A stretch of 64,000 bases of DNA, from positions 78,267,201 to 78,331,200 of the forward strand of contig OZ038422.1 of the NCBI GenBank assembly GCA_964036155.1, given 5' to 3'. This stretch comes from Diploscapter coronatus (lineage: Eukaryota; Nematoda; Chromadorea; Rhabditida; Rhabditidae). Below, piece after piece: positions 12,740-25,991 of the stretch; positions within the stretch are counted from its first letter, which is position 1, and every line of letters starts with the position of its first letter. Position numbers and translations under genes: made by a program. The notes below the pieces were generated by a model, which was given only the letters and a program-made list of their open reading frames with translations, was not told the DNA's origin and did not search any database.

Positions 12740-13918
12740 AGCTTGATTATAATAATCTCAGATTTCATATAGAAATTTTATTCAATAAAATGTGAAATAA
12801 TAATTGAATTTCAATGCACATGATACAGACAACTCTCAAAGACAATCAGAACCGGAATTCGCTCAAAAACAGCAGAAGTTTCGTCTCATCTCTTGTAAAT
12901 AATTTATTCAAAGAGATTTTGTGGTTATTTAAAAATATATTGTGGATATGCAGCTAATTCAAAAATATCACACATTATTCCTCCCTATTCTCCTTCCCTA
13001 CTATGTCTCACCATACCACCATCTCATCATTTACAAATTGCTCTAATCTATCGATGTTTCCACATCGCTCGTACCTGCAGATGTCAACTTCTTGTCGATT
13101 TTTTTTTTCATAATCTTTCTACAAAAAAGTAAAATAATTTATTATTTTCAAAAACAAGAATGACTGAAACGCATATATCGCACTTTTTAAATCGAAAAGG
13201 CCTAACAAGAGGAGTTCCCACATAGAGACTTCTCTTGCAAAATCAGCAACAAAAACGATGATAATTTAGAGTAGCAGCTCATAACTTTCTTATAAAAAAA
13301 AGGAAATTTGGAAATATTTTTTTTATGAAATTGAACCTACCATTTCTCTTTAATTAACTCCCAAATTTCCTTTCACACAACTTTTATGCCCAAAAATTGC
13401 ATTCGTAAAAATATGCTGGAGATACCGTACTTGCAGTTTCTATAAATACGGTAAAAGGGATAAGAATGAAGATAACTTACTGAAAGAAAGCGATAGACTT
13501 TGAGTTTTTCCTGAACATTTTTCATTTTTCCTAGAAAATCTACAATTTTTGAAAAATGTCCAGAATTTCGTGGGAAATTTTCTCGCTCAGAAAATTTGGT
13601 TTGCTATAATTTTTGTCGAATGTTAAGGCTTTGTCGAGATTTTTACCGATAAAGGGGAAAATTATAAGCTTTCAGAAAAGAATAATTTTGGAAAATTTCA
13701 AATGAAAATTGATCGAAATCAACCCGGTTTGGCATAGCTTTAGCGAGAAATTTGAGCAGCAAAATTGCTTCTCAAATTTGTTGATTTGCTTGCAAAATCT
13801 TGAAACTCCGAAGAAACATTTTTTGATCAACTTAAAAAAAGAAAATCGTCAAAATAATTTTAAGAAATAAAGAAATTGCAAGTCAAACTCATCTCTTTTA
13901 TTTAAATTTGCAAATAAA
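12740..13918. other. Intergenic, convergent 3' ends
   Basis: This stretch separates the 3' end of the kelch gene from the 3' end of the Arp1 gene. It holds AATAAA-type signals for both directions (near 12784 on plus, near 13900 on minus) and no supported gene. Confidence 0.6.
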
Positions 13919-16900
13919 TTAGAAGAACTTTTTCCTGATGACAGACTTGCCCGCCTCGTCGTACTCCTTCTTGGAGACCCACATCTTGCGGAACGTGTCC
14001 AGACTCGCCAAAATCGAACCGCCTATCCACGTCGAATACAGACGCTCCTGAAAAATAAAGTACTCTAAATCAAAAATAGAATTCCTATGCTTCAAGGATT
14101 CATTAAATTCATTTGGTCAAGAAAGTAGACTAATTGTAATCTTCAAGCAATGTTTTCGAAAGTATCTCGACCATGAATTTCAAAAGATACAAAATGTTAT
14201 GTTGTTTAAATAAAGCTGGAGTTACGTTTCACGTTCTACTGAAATCAATTGATTTTTTAAAATTCGTGTTATCAATAATTTCATTTATAAATTAAAAAAA
14301 AGAACCTGAGGTGCCGAAATACGGATTTTATTCTCGGGCGGCGCGATTCGGCGCATCTGAAAATCTATTCTTTTTGGGAAAGATAAAGAATATCAACCTC
14401 GGCAATAAGTTTGTCTCCGAAACTGGCCATCATGGTCGTGCCTCCGCTCAGGACGATGTTCGCGTACAACGTCTTGCGCAGGTCCATGTCGCATTTCTCA
14501 AATTCACTCATTTTTAAATAGAAAATCTACAGTGAGCATTTATTTACTTATTTTTGAATATTTCTGAATTTAGAAATGAGAAAAAAGTGAAATTGATCAT
14601 TTCATACAGGGATAGAACGGAATTCCGATTTTATCATTTCAAAATGTTCATTTCTAAGCATCTTTGATTTTAAATTTTCGAGCAAAAAATCTAACTTGGT
14701 GGAAATAAGTAAAAGGAGGGGAAAATTGAAAATCCTAACCTGAATAGCATTGTGGACGAGTTGTGGAATGCCGGCCCACTCCTCGCCGATGAGTTCGGGC
14801 TTGAAGAGGATTTCGGGGGCGCGGAATCGACACGCTCCGAGAAGGATGCTCGTTCCATCTGGCAGAATGTAGGGTGACTGAAAATATTGCATTTTTAGTG
14901 AGAAAACTGCATTTGTTATGTCTCATCGAAAGCATATGTTCAAGAATAACAATTTTTACAGATAGCTAAATTATCACTTTTCTCCAGCATAAATAAGTGA
15001 ACGATCTCTAATCTATGAAATGAGCAGAACAAATATTTGAAATAAGTTTCAAACGTGCTATAACATTGCATGATCTCATTGTAAAACACTTGGATGTTCT
15101 TGTTGATCGATTTCTATCAGAAGTATCGAGAAAATGTTCTACCTCATTTTCCATGGTCGAGTTTTCGTCTTTGTTGGGGTTGGTGGACAGATAGCACTCC
15201 TTCTCCTTGATTTCCCTGACGATTTCGAACTCGCTCGATCGGTGCAGCACGACACCCTCCTTGCGCAGCAGCAGTCGCAGGAAGCGAGTCACGTCACGAC
15301 CTGCCAGATCCATTCTCTCGATTCTAAACCAAAGAAACAATACAATATCCAATTTTCACTCGTGGATTATTTTTCTAGATTTTTATTAACATTACTTTTC
15401 AGACTTATCAGCAATCTCCACTTCATTCATCTTCAATGTAATGATTGCGTAAAACGCAAGAGTTGATATTTTAAATGCTATTTCAAAATCTGAAGGGAAG
15501 GGTTAAACTTAGTCTTGATGGAAATACCATTTTACATAATTTCTTGAAATACATCTAGAATTACCCGTGTTGCATGGCGAATCCCTCGAAGATGGGTACG
15601 ACGTGGGTCACTCCGTCGCCTGCATCCAGGACTACTCCTGTCGTGCGGCCTGCGAAATTTCGTCTTTTTAGAAGAAAATACTAATTCAAAAGTCCTTCAT
15701 CTCAAAGGCATGTTAAGCTCACTCTCTTCATGCTTTCTAAATTTTTAAAAATAGTTGATTTCCCTCGACTTTGCAAGACAAATTTCCCCGGATGTTTGCC
15801 TTAATTCGCGACTCTTTCTTAGGAGTGATCAAAATAAGCTTAAAAATTTCATACCAGTAGAATAAAGAGCGAGCACGGCTTGCATCTGAATGTAGAGGGC
15901 GGGCGCGTTGAGCGACTCGAAGAAGATCTCCGCGGTCTTCTCCTTGTGCTTCATCGGGTTCAGGGGAGCCTCTGTCAGCAGGACTGGGTGCTCGTTAGGG
16001 AAGGTCTGTAAATTATTTTCTTCAAAATAAAAATCGAGAAAAACGCTATTCTTCAATTTTAATAGTCCGAACATGAATTTGCTTGATAATCTGTTTCGTT
16101 TTCAAAACAAATATTGCTCTTCCAAAAAATGCTTTAGATAATCAGTTATTGTAAGAAAAAGCTTGAATAATTCGAATGAAAAGTTGAGGCATTTTGGAGA
16201 GTCGAATTAAAATCGAAAGACAAAAGAGTGAATTCCCCTACATTGAGCTGTTCCTGACTGTAGATGTACTGCCAGACCTTCTCCATATCGTTCCAGTCGG
16301 TTACGATGCCGTGCTCCATCGGGTACTTCAACGACAATAGACCGCGGTACTCTTCCGCCTTCGGACCTGCAAAATAAGCAATCTATTCATGTTTCAACCA
16401 ATTTGTATTCTTTTTTAAATTTATTGTTTTCAATCGGATGTTCAGCGTCTATCCATCAAAAATGGTCTACTTTAAAACAGGTCATTATAGTGCAAGTTAA
16501 AATTCAACAAATATAAAAAGAAATGGGTATGCGTGTTTAACTGACATTGAAATGCAATAACTATTCAAATAGATGGTCATCCTGAGTGACTTACTAAATA
16601 GCCAGCAGAAAAAAGAGTTGATAATTTGATAAAGACGAACCGATGAAGACGTCGCCCTCGAGAGCGCCGGCCATGACGCGCAGATGCTTCGGACGACCCA
16701 CGAAATTCGCGAACTTCACCGAGGGCTGTTGCTGACCTGCGATGCCCGCCTGAAAAATAAATCCTATTTTAGAAAAACGATAAATTCTTCTTTAGACATT
16801 TTCCTATGAGATTTTTCATGGAATTGTTTTAGCAAGAACTAATAATTTTTAAAACATTTTCTTGACATGAATCATCAGAACCTGATGAAGTACAAAATTT

Positions 16901-17081
16901 CGAAAAAGGATTTCAAGAATTTTCTTTCTTGGTATTTTTAAAGTTTTCCCAAGTTTCCTAGAATTTTCAAATCTTCGCAACTTATCAAAGTTTAGAAGAA
17001 ATTGTTTTTAATTCCGACCTTAATGACCCCGGATCCGTTGTCGATGACGACGGGCTGATTGGCGATAACATCGTAATCCAT
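13919..17081 (-). CDS. arp-1: Arp1 / centractin, dynactin filament subunit
   Basis: Ten exons encode 376 residues, the same length as vertebrate alpha-centractin: 17081-17019, 16749-16641, 16366-16242, 16005-15855, 15649-15565, 15323-15143, 14877-14740, 14496-14398, 14356-14306, 14047-13919. Arp1 is an actin-related ATP-binding protein. It forms the short filament of dynactin, which links cytoplasmic dynein to cargo and raises its processivity. Seen directly: the start [18 protein letters not shown] (nucleotide-binding loop), [52 protein letters not shown], and the Arp1-type end [15 protein letters not shown]...[14 protein letters not shown], distinct from conventional actin. Intron 1 has a GTCGGA donor. 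An ATTCAG acceptor at 17090-17091 sits nine bases before the ATG, consistent with leader trans-splicing. The acceptor at 14497-14498 reads TTTGAG. Confidence 0.97.
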
Positions 17082-17995
17082 TCTGCCTTCTGAATCTCTG
17101 GATTCTCTCCAATTATTCGCGAATCCAAAGAGCCCTAAATCCGGCCAAATCAATCAATTTTGGAAGAAAAGTCAATATGACCCCGCCTAATTCAAATAGA
17201 CTTATGAAATACGCAACGCGGAATATGAAAAGTACGCGGTTAAAATACACCGGACAATATCCGTTTTTAGAAAATCCCGACAAAAAGAGTCGAACTTTGA
17301 AACATATCCACTTCAAGTCCTGAAATTCTGAAAAAACGCAAAAACTGAAAATAAGTAATTCCAAAGGTATCAAACCACTTTTGAAGCTTATCGTTTTTAG
17401 AAAACCTTAAAAATGTTCATTTATTTGATATCTACGTGAATTTCAACGAAAACGGTGAAATTGAGCAATTCTTTAACAATTCGTGGAACCTATTTAACCA
17501 AAATTAGAAAAAAAAAAAAATTTGAAAAAAACGAATAATTCTAGTCCAAATGAGATATTCATGATATCATTTTGAGGAGGAAAATCAGAATTCAACAAAA
17601 CTAACTATTCTTAAAAATTCAACAACAAAATATTCTATCTTCATCTACTTTTAAGAATTTTAGATTCAACAATAAAAACACTGAGAGAAAACGAGTTCAA
17701 CAACCTAGATTCATCTAATTCAAACAATGAAAATGACTACGAATACCTAAAAGAATCTTTCTACCATGCCATATTCCGTTTTCTACAATCTCTTAAAGAA
17801 AATAGTCCTTTTGGAATGTAATGAAAAATCATTACCTCTTTTCCATGAAACATTCTCTAGTAAATTAAAAATTGGCATAGCAAAATTTTAAAAAATCAAA
17901 TGAAAAATAAGAAAAAAACATTTATAACAATGAATTAGTTGGGGAAGTATAGTGCTCGGAAAGACCCTGGTTTGTTCGAGCTCTTCTCAGCGAAT
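17082..17995. other. Intergenic between Arp1 and ATAD3
   Basis: The 0.9 kb between the Arp1 start and the ATAD3 stop is AT-rich, with poly-A runs near 17510. It probably contains the Arp1 promoter and the ATAD3 3' untranslated region. No coding exon is supported. An alternative frame for the ATAD3 last exon would extend to 17935. Confidence 0.55.
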
Positions 17996-20900
17996 TCAGA
18001 CAGGAGTTCCTTTAGCGATCTTCGTTCCGAACACAATCTGAAATTTTCTTAGTAGTCTTTTTCCGATAATTTTTATTTTTATGATATCAGAATTGGAGCT
18101 CTTCGAAACTATATGATGGGTTTTAAAACGTAGCCTATAAAATTTTCAGATTCTTCGAAAGATGCGTCATAATTAAGGACTGCAAATGGTTTTTTTTTGC
18201 AAAAATCACAACTTTAGTCATTTTCTTCTAGGTCGTATGTTGAAATTGTGAACAAGAAATAAGGGTATGATAAGTTTCGAATGTTATCAGAAATTTTCTG
18301 AAGCTCCGGCAAAATTCCAATAATTAGCTTCAGGAAATTTTCAGAATTATAAATCATTTTTTCGAAACTTATCTTCGACATTTTTAAAAATAAATCTTCA
18401 AGCAACTCAGAGTCAAGGATAATATCTTCAATTATATGTTTAGCCCATACTGAAGCTCACTAGATCACTGTGCAAGATCTTGGTTGCATTTATTATCGCT
18501 TTGAAACCTATTCAAGTCCTGCATTACTACAATTCTCTATTCTTGCCTTCTGATCCCTGGCCTTGATCTGCTCCTCCTCGAGCCACTCCATCTTGTGTTT
18601 GTGCTGTCGAATCGCGTCCTCCGTGTTCGCGTCGATCATCGCAGACGTCAGCACACCGTCTTCAGAGGCGTACGCAGAGGCCTAAACATAGTGGTTTTTC
18701 TTCAAACAGCTGTAAGACGTTTTATGAAAATAGGGAACTTTGTTTCAAAACATCCCACACATCTGAACGCAACATTCGGATTCGGTTTTTATATGAAATG
18801 CAGCACAATCTTAAAGAAAATGGGGCTATCATTAATTTCACCCGCAATCAGTTGAAAATTAAATGAGTTGATGTTACTCCATTTTATGATAGATGTGTGA
18901 AACATTTTTAATAAGCCAGAAAGAAAACAATTTGCGAAAATTGAGATTTTCAATATCTAGAAAAAATGATCAGAAAATTGTAAGTATACCTGCCATCCAA
19001 TGACCAGCTTGCTGAGCTCTCTGCCACTCAGTCCCTCAGTTCTGTCCGCGATTTCCGCGCACTTCTTCACCCAATCGAATTCGGCCAATTTCAGACGCTG
19101 ACTTCGGGATCCTGAGAAAAAATCGCTTATTTTGAAAGCTCACTTTATAGAAGTGAAATAGCGGTGGTAGTAAAGCAGAAAAGGTGGATGAGCTTCCAAA
19201 GAAGCCAAAAAGAATAATCCTCTTCACAAGAAAGAGATAAATTACCGCTGGTCGCTGGAGTAGCAATGTGCTGATCGAAGTACTGAAGGAGAATGCGCTC
19301 GCGTTCGTCGCGGCCTGGCAGAGCGAATTCGACAAGCTGGTCCAGACTGGAAAAAGAGAATTTACAAAACTTTCGAAAGATTGAAAGCAATAAAATGTCG
19401 AAGCTAAATTTATGTATTTCTAAACAGATTTTTAAACGCAGGTTCATTCATTCAACGCTTTTCATTACGAACTTGAATAATTTCAACAGTATCAAATATT
19501 TTTCAGAAAACTATCAACTCCAAAATGTGAAGTATTATCCAATCTGTATTTCGCAATGCTATTTCCTAAAACATATAAAATAGAAAGAAAATCCCACCGA
19601 TCATTGACAGCCCAGTCGAATTGCTCAGGCTGGTTGGAGGCGACAATCAGCATGCAGCGTCTGCTTTGTTCACCAGTTCTGAATATATGATAAGTTAGAA
19701 ATCTTATAACTAGGAAAATAACTCTTTTCAATAAATAGTCGAAAACGTTCTTCTTCCGCAAAAATGTATCGTTGTCTGGGATACATTTTAGACCATTATC
19801 TCATTACCAGAATTTTATGCATTTGTTGAAGAAAAATATTTCGAAAATAATTTCAAATCTCAATAATAATAATAATTACCTGTAAAGGAAAGCGTTGAGC
19901 GCCGCTCGAGTATCCTCAGACATGGTTCCCTTCGATCGTTTCTGCAGAAACGCGTCCGCCTCGTCGATGAAAATCACCAGACTAAAAATAAAGATGTCAT
20001 TATTTCGTTACGTTTCAAAGAAGCCATATATTTAAGTTGGAGTTTTGAAATCTGATCGCCAAATAAAATAATGTGGAAAAAGCAAAAATCCAAATGATTT
20101 CGACGAATCTAATGTTACGTTTCAAATAATTCATGTGTCCGATACAATTCTAGATTTAATGAAGCGTTCCTTTCCTTCAACATTAAAAATTATGTCAAAA
20201 TGAAGACACTAAAAACATTCTATTTTTTCAAAGTACAGTAATTGAGCCTACCCCTTTCTGCTGCTGTTAGCCCAGTCGAAGACTTTGTGAATGGCCGAGA
20301 CTCCGTCTCTGCCCATCGGAGCTACATCTCCACCAGTCAGAATGGCGTAGTCCAAGCCGGAATGCTGCGCCAGAGATTTGGCGAACAAGGTTTTGCCCGT
20401 GCCTGGAGGACCGTAGAACATCACGTTACGGAACAGACCCTGGAAAATTATAATAGAAAATTGTTTATTTAAGATGAAAATGGGTTGTGTATGTTTCAGA
20501 ATTTCAATAAAGTTGATTCGGATCAAGTTGAATAATATAGATATCTTTCAAGATTTTCAGCTATAACGAATCAATAAATGATAACTTTCAGATAATAGTT
20601 CAAGTTTTTGAATTCTACTGTTTTAAAAATCTACTATAAATTATTGCTTTTGATCTACAGATGTGCGGTATACGATACTAAAACTCCTACATTGTTCCTT
20701 CTCGTGTTTGCAGTCGTGATGGCGATGTCACGCAGACGACGTTCAAGGGCTGGCTGAAAATAGAGGGAGAAATGTTGAAGCAAAATATCTAATTAGCTTA
20801 CCGAAAGTACAACACCTTTCAGCGGATCGTGTTTCTTGCGGAAAACCATCTGGGCCGTTTTGATGGGGTGCTTGAGTGTCTCCAGGGGAGTCACTCGGGA

Positions 20901-23625
20901 AGTCTCTCGAATCAGGGACGGCTTGCCGAGACGAGCTTCTGTGTAACGGGCAACCACACCTGGAAATTTGATTTGCGTACACCCCTGCTACTTAACCACA
21001 ACTTTAAAAATTAATAGGCGGAAAAATCAAGCTTTTCAAAATCACATCTGGAAGTTCCTTTCCCTTTTTGCCTTATTGAACATTCTATAATATAGAGGGT
21101 TATTTTATATTGTAGAAATAAAGTAAAGAAAAATATCTGCATAATACCGGTAGAATGCTTGGCGGCGAACCAGCCGACAGCGAGAGCAGTCAGTCCGCCC
21201 ACTGCAGCCGTGATTTTCTTCGGATCCGAGATGAAATCCTGCAGACCAGAGCCGATCAATTCACCAGCAGTTCTGGAAAGAATACATTTTTTTTAATTTG
21301 CACATTTGCAGCAGAAAAATGTATGTTTTCCCTGCGAAATTTTGATGATAAAATGAATGCATACTAGGTAGAGATATTTTCATTTTATTACTTTCTGTAA
21401 CTTCGAATCTATAAGACCTTTAAAAGCTTTTCTTAAACCAACCGAATTTTCTCGATGGAAGTCTTGCGCAGCTCTTCTTCGTGCAATTTCAGCTGCTCCA
21501 AATTGACGTCGCGATTTTCACGAGCAGCCTTGGCTTGAGCCTAAAAATATTGAATTCGTTGAAGAAGCAGATAAGTTTCAATGAAATCATCAATTGTCTG
21601 AATGAAAGCTATCTTAATATGTCTTCGCTCTATTATTCGAATTGAAAATATTGTTCTGGTCAAATGAAGTGAAGTCTCGTGTATTGAAAAAATAGCGAGA
21701 AAAGACTAGAGGCAGAAGCAGAGGAAATTGCATACCACTTTTTCCATTGTCTCCCGTTGACTCTTCTCTACTCTAGCTTCCCTCTGCGCATAGTTCATAC
21801 GCACATTTCCCGCAAGGCGCGCTTTAACGCACGAACTTTCACTTAAGTTGACCAGAACAATACCAAAATGCAAAAGGTCTTCAACAATTTCCGTAAACAG
21901 GCAATTCAAGTTGATTCTTTATCTATCGAGGTTATATTTCAAAGTATGAATAAGAATATGTTACACTTATTTCATAAATAATTAGTCAGAAAAATAAGTT
22001 CAATATTTGTAAAATTGAACTTAATCTAGTCACCTTTGTCTGTGCCTCGATTTTTTCCAACTCGTATTTGTGTTTGAGAGAGAGTTCGTGCTCAATGGTT
22101 GCTGAAAATGCATAAAATAGGTTTCAAAGAAACTTCATAATCTTTCATCTTCTATAATGATTCAGTTTTTGAAATTCAATAATATAGGATACTAAATCAA
22201 AAAAGACGTCTCTAACTGTAAGCGATTACTAAAATTCTATATGTTCTAGAAATTATGTGAAAAAAATAAAAATGCATACCCTTCCTGAGATCTTCCTGTC
22301 GCTTGACACTTTCCTCCTGTTTCCTGAGCTGGTCTTCCTGCAGTCGCGCCTTCGCAGCCAGTTCCTCCTCCTGACGCTTCCGAGCCAATTGATCTTGGTA
22401 CTCGGCTCTCTGCAAATTGAAATTCGAATTTATTGAAGGTTTTGCCGAACTGGATAATTTCCAACTAGTTCCCATAAAGGATTAACTAATAATCAGGTGA
22501 TAACGTTTACGCAAATGGAATTTTACTATCAAAATCATGTAATTCAGATAAGAATGCTGTCAAAGATATATAAATAAATTTCAAGTGAATTCCATAAAGA
22601 TAGTGAATAAATAATGTATCATTTATCGTTTTTTGCACCACATTCTTTGTGATAAACTTCTGTAAAAGATAAGCTTCAAAAGCGCATAAGCGTATTTTAA
22701 CTAAACATTTTGAGTAAATCTGAATCATCGCACAATCGTGGCAATTGATGGCTTCATGCAATTGTAAAAGAAAAGGGAGGCTAGGGACTGTAGGAAAAGT
22801 AGAGAACTAAGAAAAAGAGCTTTGAAAAATATAGGAGGCCGTAATGCCGTAATAAACCTACAGATCTGGCATGTTTGGTTTCCTCGTTGAGCGTCTTCCT
22901 CCTCTCCTCTTCCATCACACGGGCCTGGTCCGCTTTCATCGACTGGATTTGAGCCTCCAATTGCTGAAAGGATATGTTGATTGAAATAAGTTTCAGAAAT
23001 TTCTCAAATTCTACCAAAATACCAATAACTGTTAGAGTTAGGAATTTTTTGAAAAAAAAAAACTAAAACAAAAAAAACAACTATGCCCAAGATTATGTAC
23101 AAGGTTTTTTCTTAAATAAAGCTTTCCCGACCTTAGTCTGCTGTTCGACCTCCTTCTGCCGGGTGACCTCCTGCATTCTGCTCAGTTCGAGAGCCTCCTT
23201 CGCATTCGGAAATCTCTCCAAGTCCTTCGCCGCTTTGGCTGCTCTTTCCAAAGCGGTCGAATCGAATGAATATGCCATTCGGTTACCAGCTGAAAAAAAA
23301 ACATTTTTGATTCATCAGAAAAGAAAATTTTATCTTACAAAGAAATAATAAATATAGAAGCCTTGCAAGTATATACACAATAGAATCTGCCCGTGTATAA
23401 AGTATAAATAAGAACCTTTAAATTTTAACAAGGATTCGTTAAACAAATTAAATTCGATAAAAAGTTTAGTCGAGAAAACACCAGTTCGATACCTTGCTGA
23501 GCTCCCTTGTTCGGATCATTAGGACCTTGTCCACCCTGCCCTCCTGCGCCGCCCTGCGCACTGCCTTGGAAGTCATCAGGCACCTGTGGGGGCGTCGACG
23601 GCTTCATTCCGAACAGCCACGACAT
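17996..23625 (-). CDS. atad-3: ATAD3, mitochondrial AAA+ ATPase
   Basis: Sixteen exons encode 601 residues: 23625-23493, 23289-23132, 22963-22862, 22409-22280, 22101-22034, 21540-21443, 21272-21148, 20959-20802, 20753-20691, 20439-20252, 19981-19880, 19678-19598, 19346-19246, 19111-18990, 18681-18547, 18037-17996. ATAD3 spans the mitochondrial inner membrane, contacts the outer membrane and supports nucleoid, cristae and lipid functions. Visible features: glycine-rich N-terminus; charged coiled coil (about 45-225); membrane segment [14 protein letters not shown] (about 252-268); Walker A GPPGTGKT (355-362); Walker [10 protein letters not shown] (409-417); SRH-type [13 protein letters not shown]. 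Intron 2 has a GTCGGG donor. The last intron appears to be GC-AG (GCAAGA), giving a C-terminus ending AKGTPV; this last exon is the least certain. A TTTTCAG acceptor at 23639-23640 lies 14-15 bases before the ATG. Confidence 0.95.
21736..21783 (-). other. Candidate 48-bp cassette exon of ATAD3
   Basis: The 493-bp intron between the fifth and sixth ATAD3 exons contains a stretch with a canonical acceptor (GCGCAG), a GTATGC donor and an open frame of exactly 16 codons ([16 protein letters not shown]). Both flanking junctions are phase 0, so inclusion would keep the frame. The peptide is charged and compatible with the surrounding coiled coil. It could equally be chance, and the acceptor lacks a pyrimidine tract. 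Confidence 0.35.
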
Positions 23626-24299
23626 TCTGGAGGTTGGTCTGAAAATTCATGAATTTTCATTTTCTCTATGAAATGAAAAATATGTAATGCTCTAAAAAGA
23701 TTCAATTTTGTTGTCCATCCTCTTCAAAAGAAAGAAATGGAGAATAAAATCGCATTCTTCAAGAGCAATAATTTCTCGAAAAATAATTATTTAAAAAATC
23801 AGATAATCATGGGAATCAACCCAATTTTTAAAAAATAAATCGTCTAAATGATATAAAATTTATTATCATACATTCTTATTATGTAAAAAAAGCTGCCTGA
23901 TTAGAGCTGAAGACCCAATTTGGGGAGTGAAAATCGCCCTAGAAAATTGGAAAATGACCTCGTAGGAAAACATCGAAAACAGGAATAAATTATGGTGAAA
24001 ATCGGAACAACTTGCGGGAGAGATCGCAACGACTTGATGAATTGGCAAATTTGAAGGGATCGGACCTGAAACGAACACCTTTAGATCTCTGAAATGCTTT
24101 CAAATGAATCGCTCTTCGAGTCTAGTTTTCTATATTTCTTGTCATCTTAAAATGATCTGAACCTTATCCACTAATGGAAACCATTTTCGGATAAATGGCT
24201 GCAAGAAAGATTCGCGTAAACCTTGCGAAAATAAGACATGGAAAAATGAGATTTTAGAGCAAATTTTGAAAAATGTCATACCTTTTCTGAGCATTCTGC
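23626..24299. other. Intergenic between ATAD3 and roadblock
   Basis: This 0.67 kb holds the ATAD3 5' untranslated region, with a TTTTCAG site at 23639-23640 that could be a trans-splice acceptor, and presumably its promoter plus the 3' end of the roadblock gene. No other coding exon is supported. Confidence 0.55.
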
Positions 24300-24960
24300 T
24301 CAGGAAGCGAGGTTCTCGAAGACAGCGAGCAGGTAGTCCCTGTCGGGCACGATCATGATCTCGTTCTTCTTCGTCCGAATTCGCACAAATGTCAAGTCGT
24401 TCGACGCGTCCAATTCGCGAATTACTCCCTGAAATAATCCAAATTAAAATTCTTGATGTCAGTCACAATATGAAAAGATGTACCCTTTCTCAATAGAATT
24501 GATGAAAATTGTGACCAGACTTGAGGATTTTTTAACCGAACCACAGTTGCAAGATTTTCAAAAAGTCCTAAGTTTGTTTCTAATTTGAATTTCAGGAATT
24601 TTAGATGTTTCAAAATTGGTTTATTAGAATTTTTAGTGTTTCTACAATTTCCATAACCGATATTAAGTTAAGAAGTGAAAAGAAAAACGACGAACCCTGG
24701 TTTTCTCGCAGAGTTGCTGAAGGAGCGTCGAGTGCTGGTTGGTCGCCTCCTCGTCCAGGGTCGATCGGATTGCGCGGCCTGAAATTCTTAAGATTATCTT
24801 CTAGAAAAATCCGCTTGAATTACAAGATATTTAAAAGGTATATTTCAAGGGTTTTTCTTTCAAATAAAAAAATTATTTTACCGAGTGAATCCATGACGAT
24901 CACGCCGACGACACCTTTTTGCGCCTGAATTCGCTTGATCGTCTCCTCGACGTCCGCCAT
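24300..24960 (-). CDS. dyrb-1: Dynein light chain, roadblock type (LC7)
   Basis: Three exons (24960-24882, 24778-24696, 24428-24300) encode 96 residues, the same length as vertebrate DYNLRB1. The protein is a non-catalytic light chain that dimerises on the cytoplasmic dynein intermediate chain. Recognisable stretches are [19 protein letters not shown] at the start, the central helix [13 protein letters not shown], and the strand pair [17 protein letters not shown] followed by [10 protein letters not shown]. All junction phases agree. A TTTTCCAG acceptor at 24971-24972 lies 10-12 bases upstream of the ATG and may be a spliced-leader acceptor. The gene sits upstream of ATAD3 and Arp1 on the same strand; Arp1 is also part of the dynein-dynactin machinery. 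Confidence 0.96.
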
Positions 24961-25991
24961 TTTTACTTTGCTGGAAAAATAAATCAAAATCGAAAAATCC
25001 CAAGAAAATTCAAAAAATGCGCTGTTTCGGCGATGATGCAAAGTGAATAATGACCGTGGCTTACGCGTAAGAAAGGGAAAGAAGAGAAAGAGAAATTAGA
25101 ATTTTCGTGGGAAGTGGGAAATGGATTCCAATTCATCACCGTTCCTGCACGATGGGTCTTCTGTGCGTCCTTTTCCGTCGTTAGACGTTAAGCAGAATTC
25201 ACGAGAAAGAAGGGCAAAAATTCAACGAAGGGCTTTGAAACTTCGAAAAAAAATTGCAAATCTGCGCAAAATCCGAATATGAGGTTCAGGATTAAGCGTG
25301 GGATAGGCATAGGGTGCTACCATTCCAGAATTGACGCATTTTAAAAATAGGCGAAAGGTTAGACCTATGCATGCACTATAATAGACAAATCGATATCCAG
25401 ACCCCGGAATCAACGAACAAGGATAGGCAAAAAGTCGATACCAGACTTTTTTTCTGTCTTTTCTCTTAATTTATGCAGTTGGGACTGCATTTTTATTATA
25501 TGATTAAAGAATTCATCTAATCGTTCAGGAAATAGCTCACATTTGCCAGAAATTTATCATGAACTCGCATTTCGTTTTTCTAATGTTTGATTATCTAAGA
25601 TCGCAAGATAAGGGAAGGAAAGCAATATAAATATCAAAGAGCCAAACTACATAAGAATTTTCTAAATGGTTATGCAGAAAAAGTCTACAACTCTTGTCAT
25701 TTACCCCGATAATTCATGGTTTAATAACATTGAAGTTTAGAAAAAGTCTGCAATTATTTTTTATAAACGAAAACATCGTTCGCAACTGTCGAAACTTTGA
25801 AAAACTCTATTTCGTTTTGACTATCATTTTTTCTTGGACTAATTTTCTGCAGTTTAATTATCTAATGAATAGTTAGAAGTTTATTATTAATGATCCGGTA
25901 TTGATACTGTCCTATTATGAATTCGATAGAAAATTTATCAGGTATCTTTCATCGTAATTTCAATTGAAAAAAACAATAAAATTAACTTTAG
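24961..25991. other. Intergenic / possible 5' exon of chemoreceptor
   Basis: No supported gene. The first few hundred bases should hold the roadblock promoter. The part after about 25.65 kb may contain the missing first exon(s) of the downstream 7TM gene, but no phase-compatible donor could be chosen with confidence. Confidence 0.45.

Noticed and set aside
17935..18037. Alternative ATAD3 C-terminus with a longer last exon frame ending RALYFPN
   Set aside because: The upstream exon offers no donor in the phase required; the GC-AG donor gives a phase-consistent end instead.
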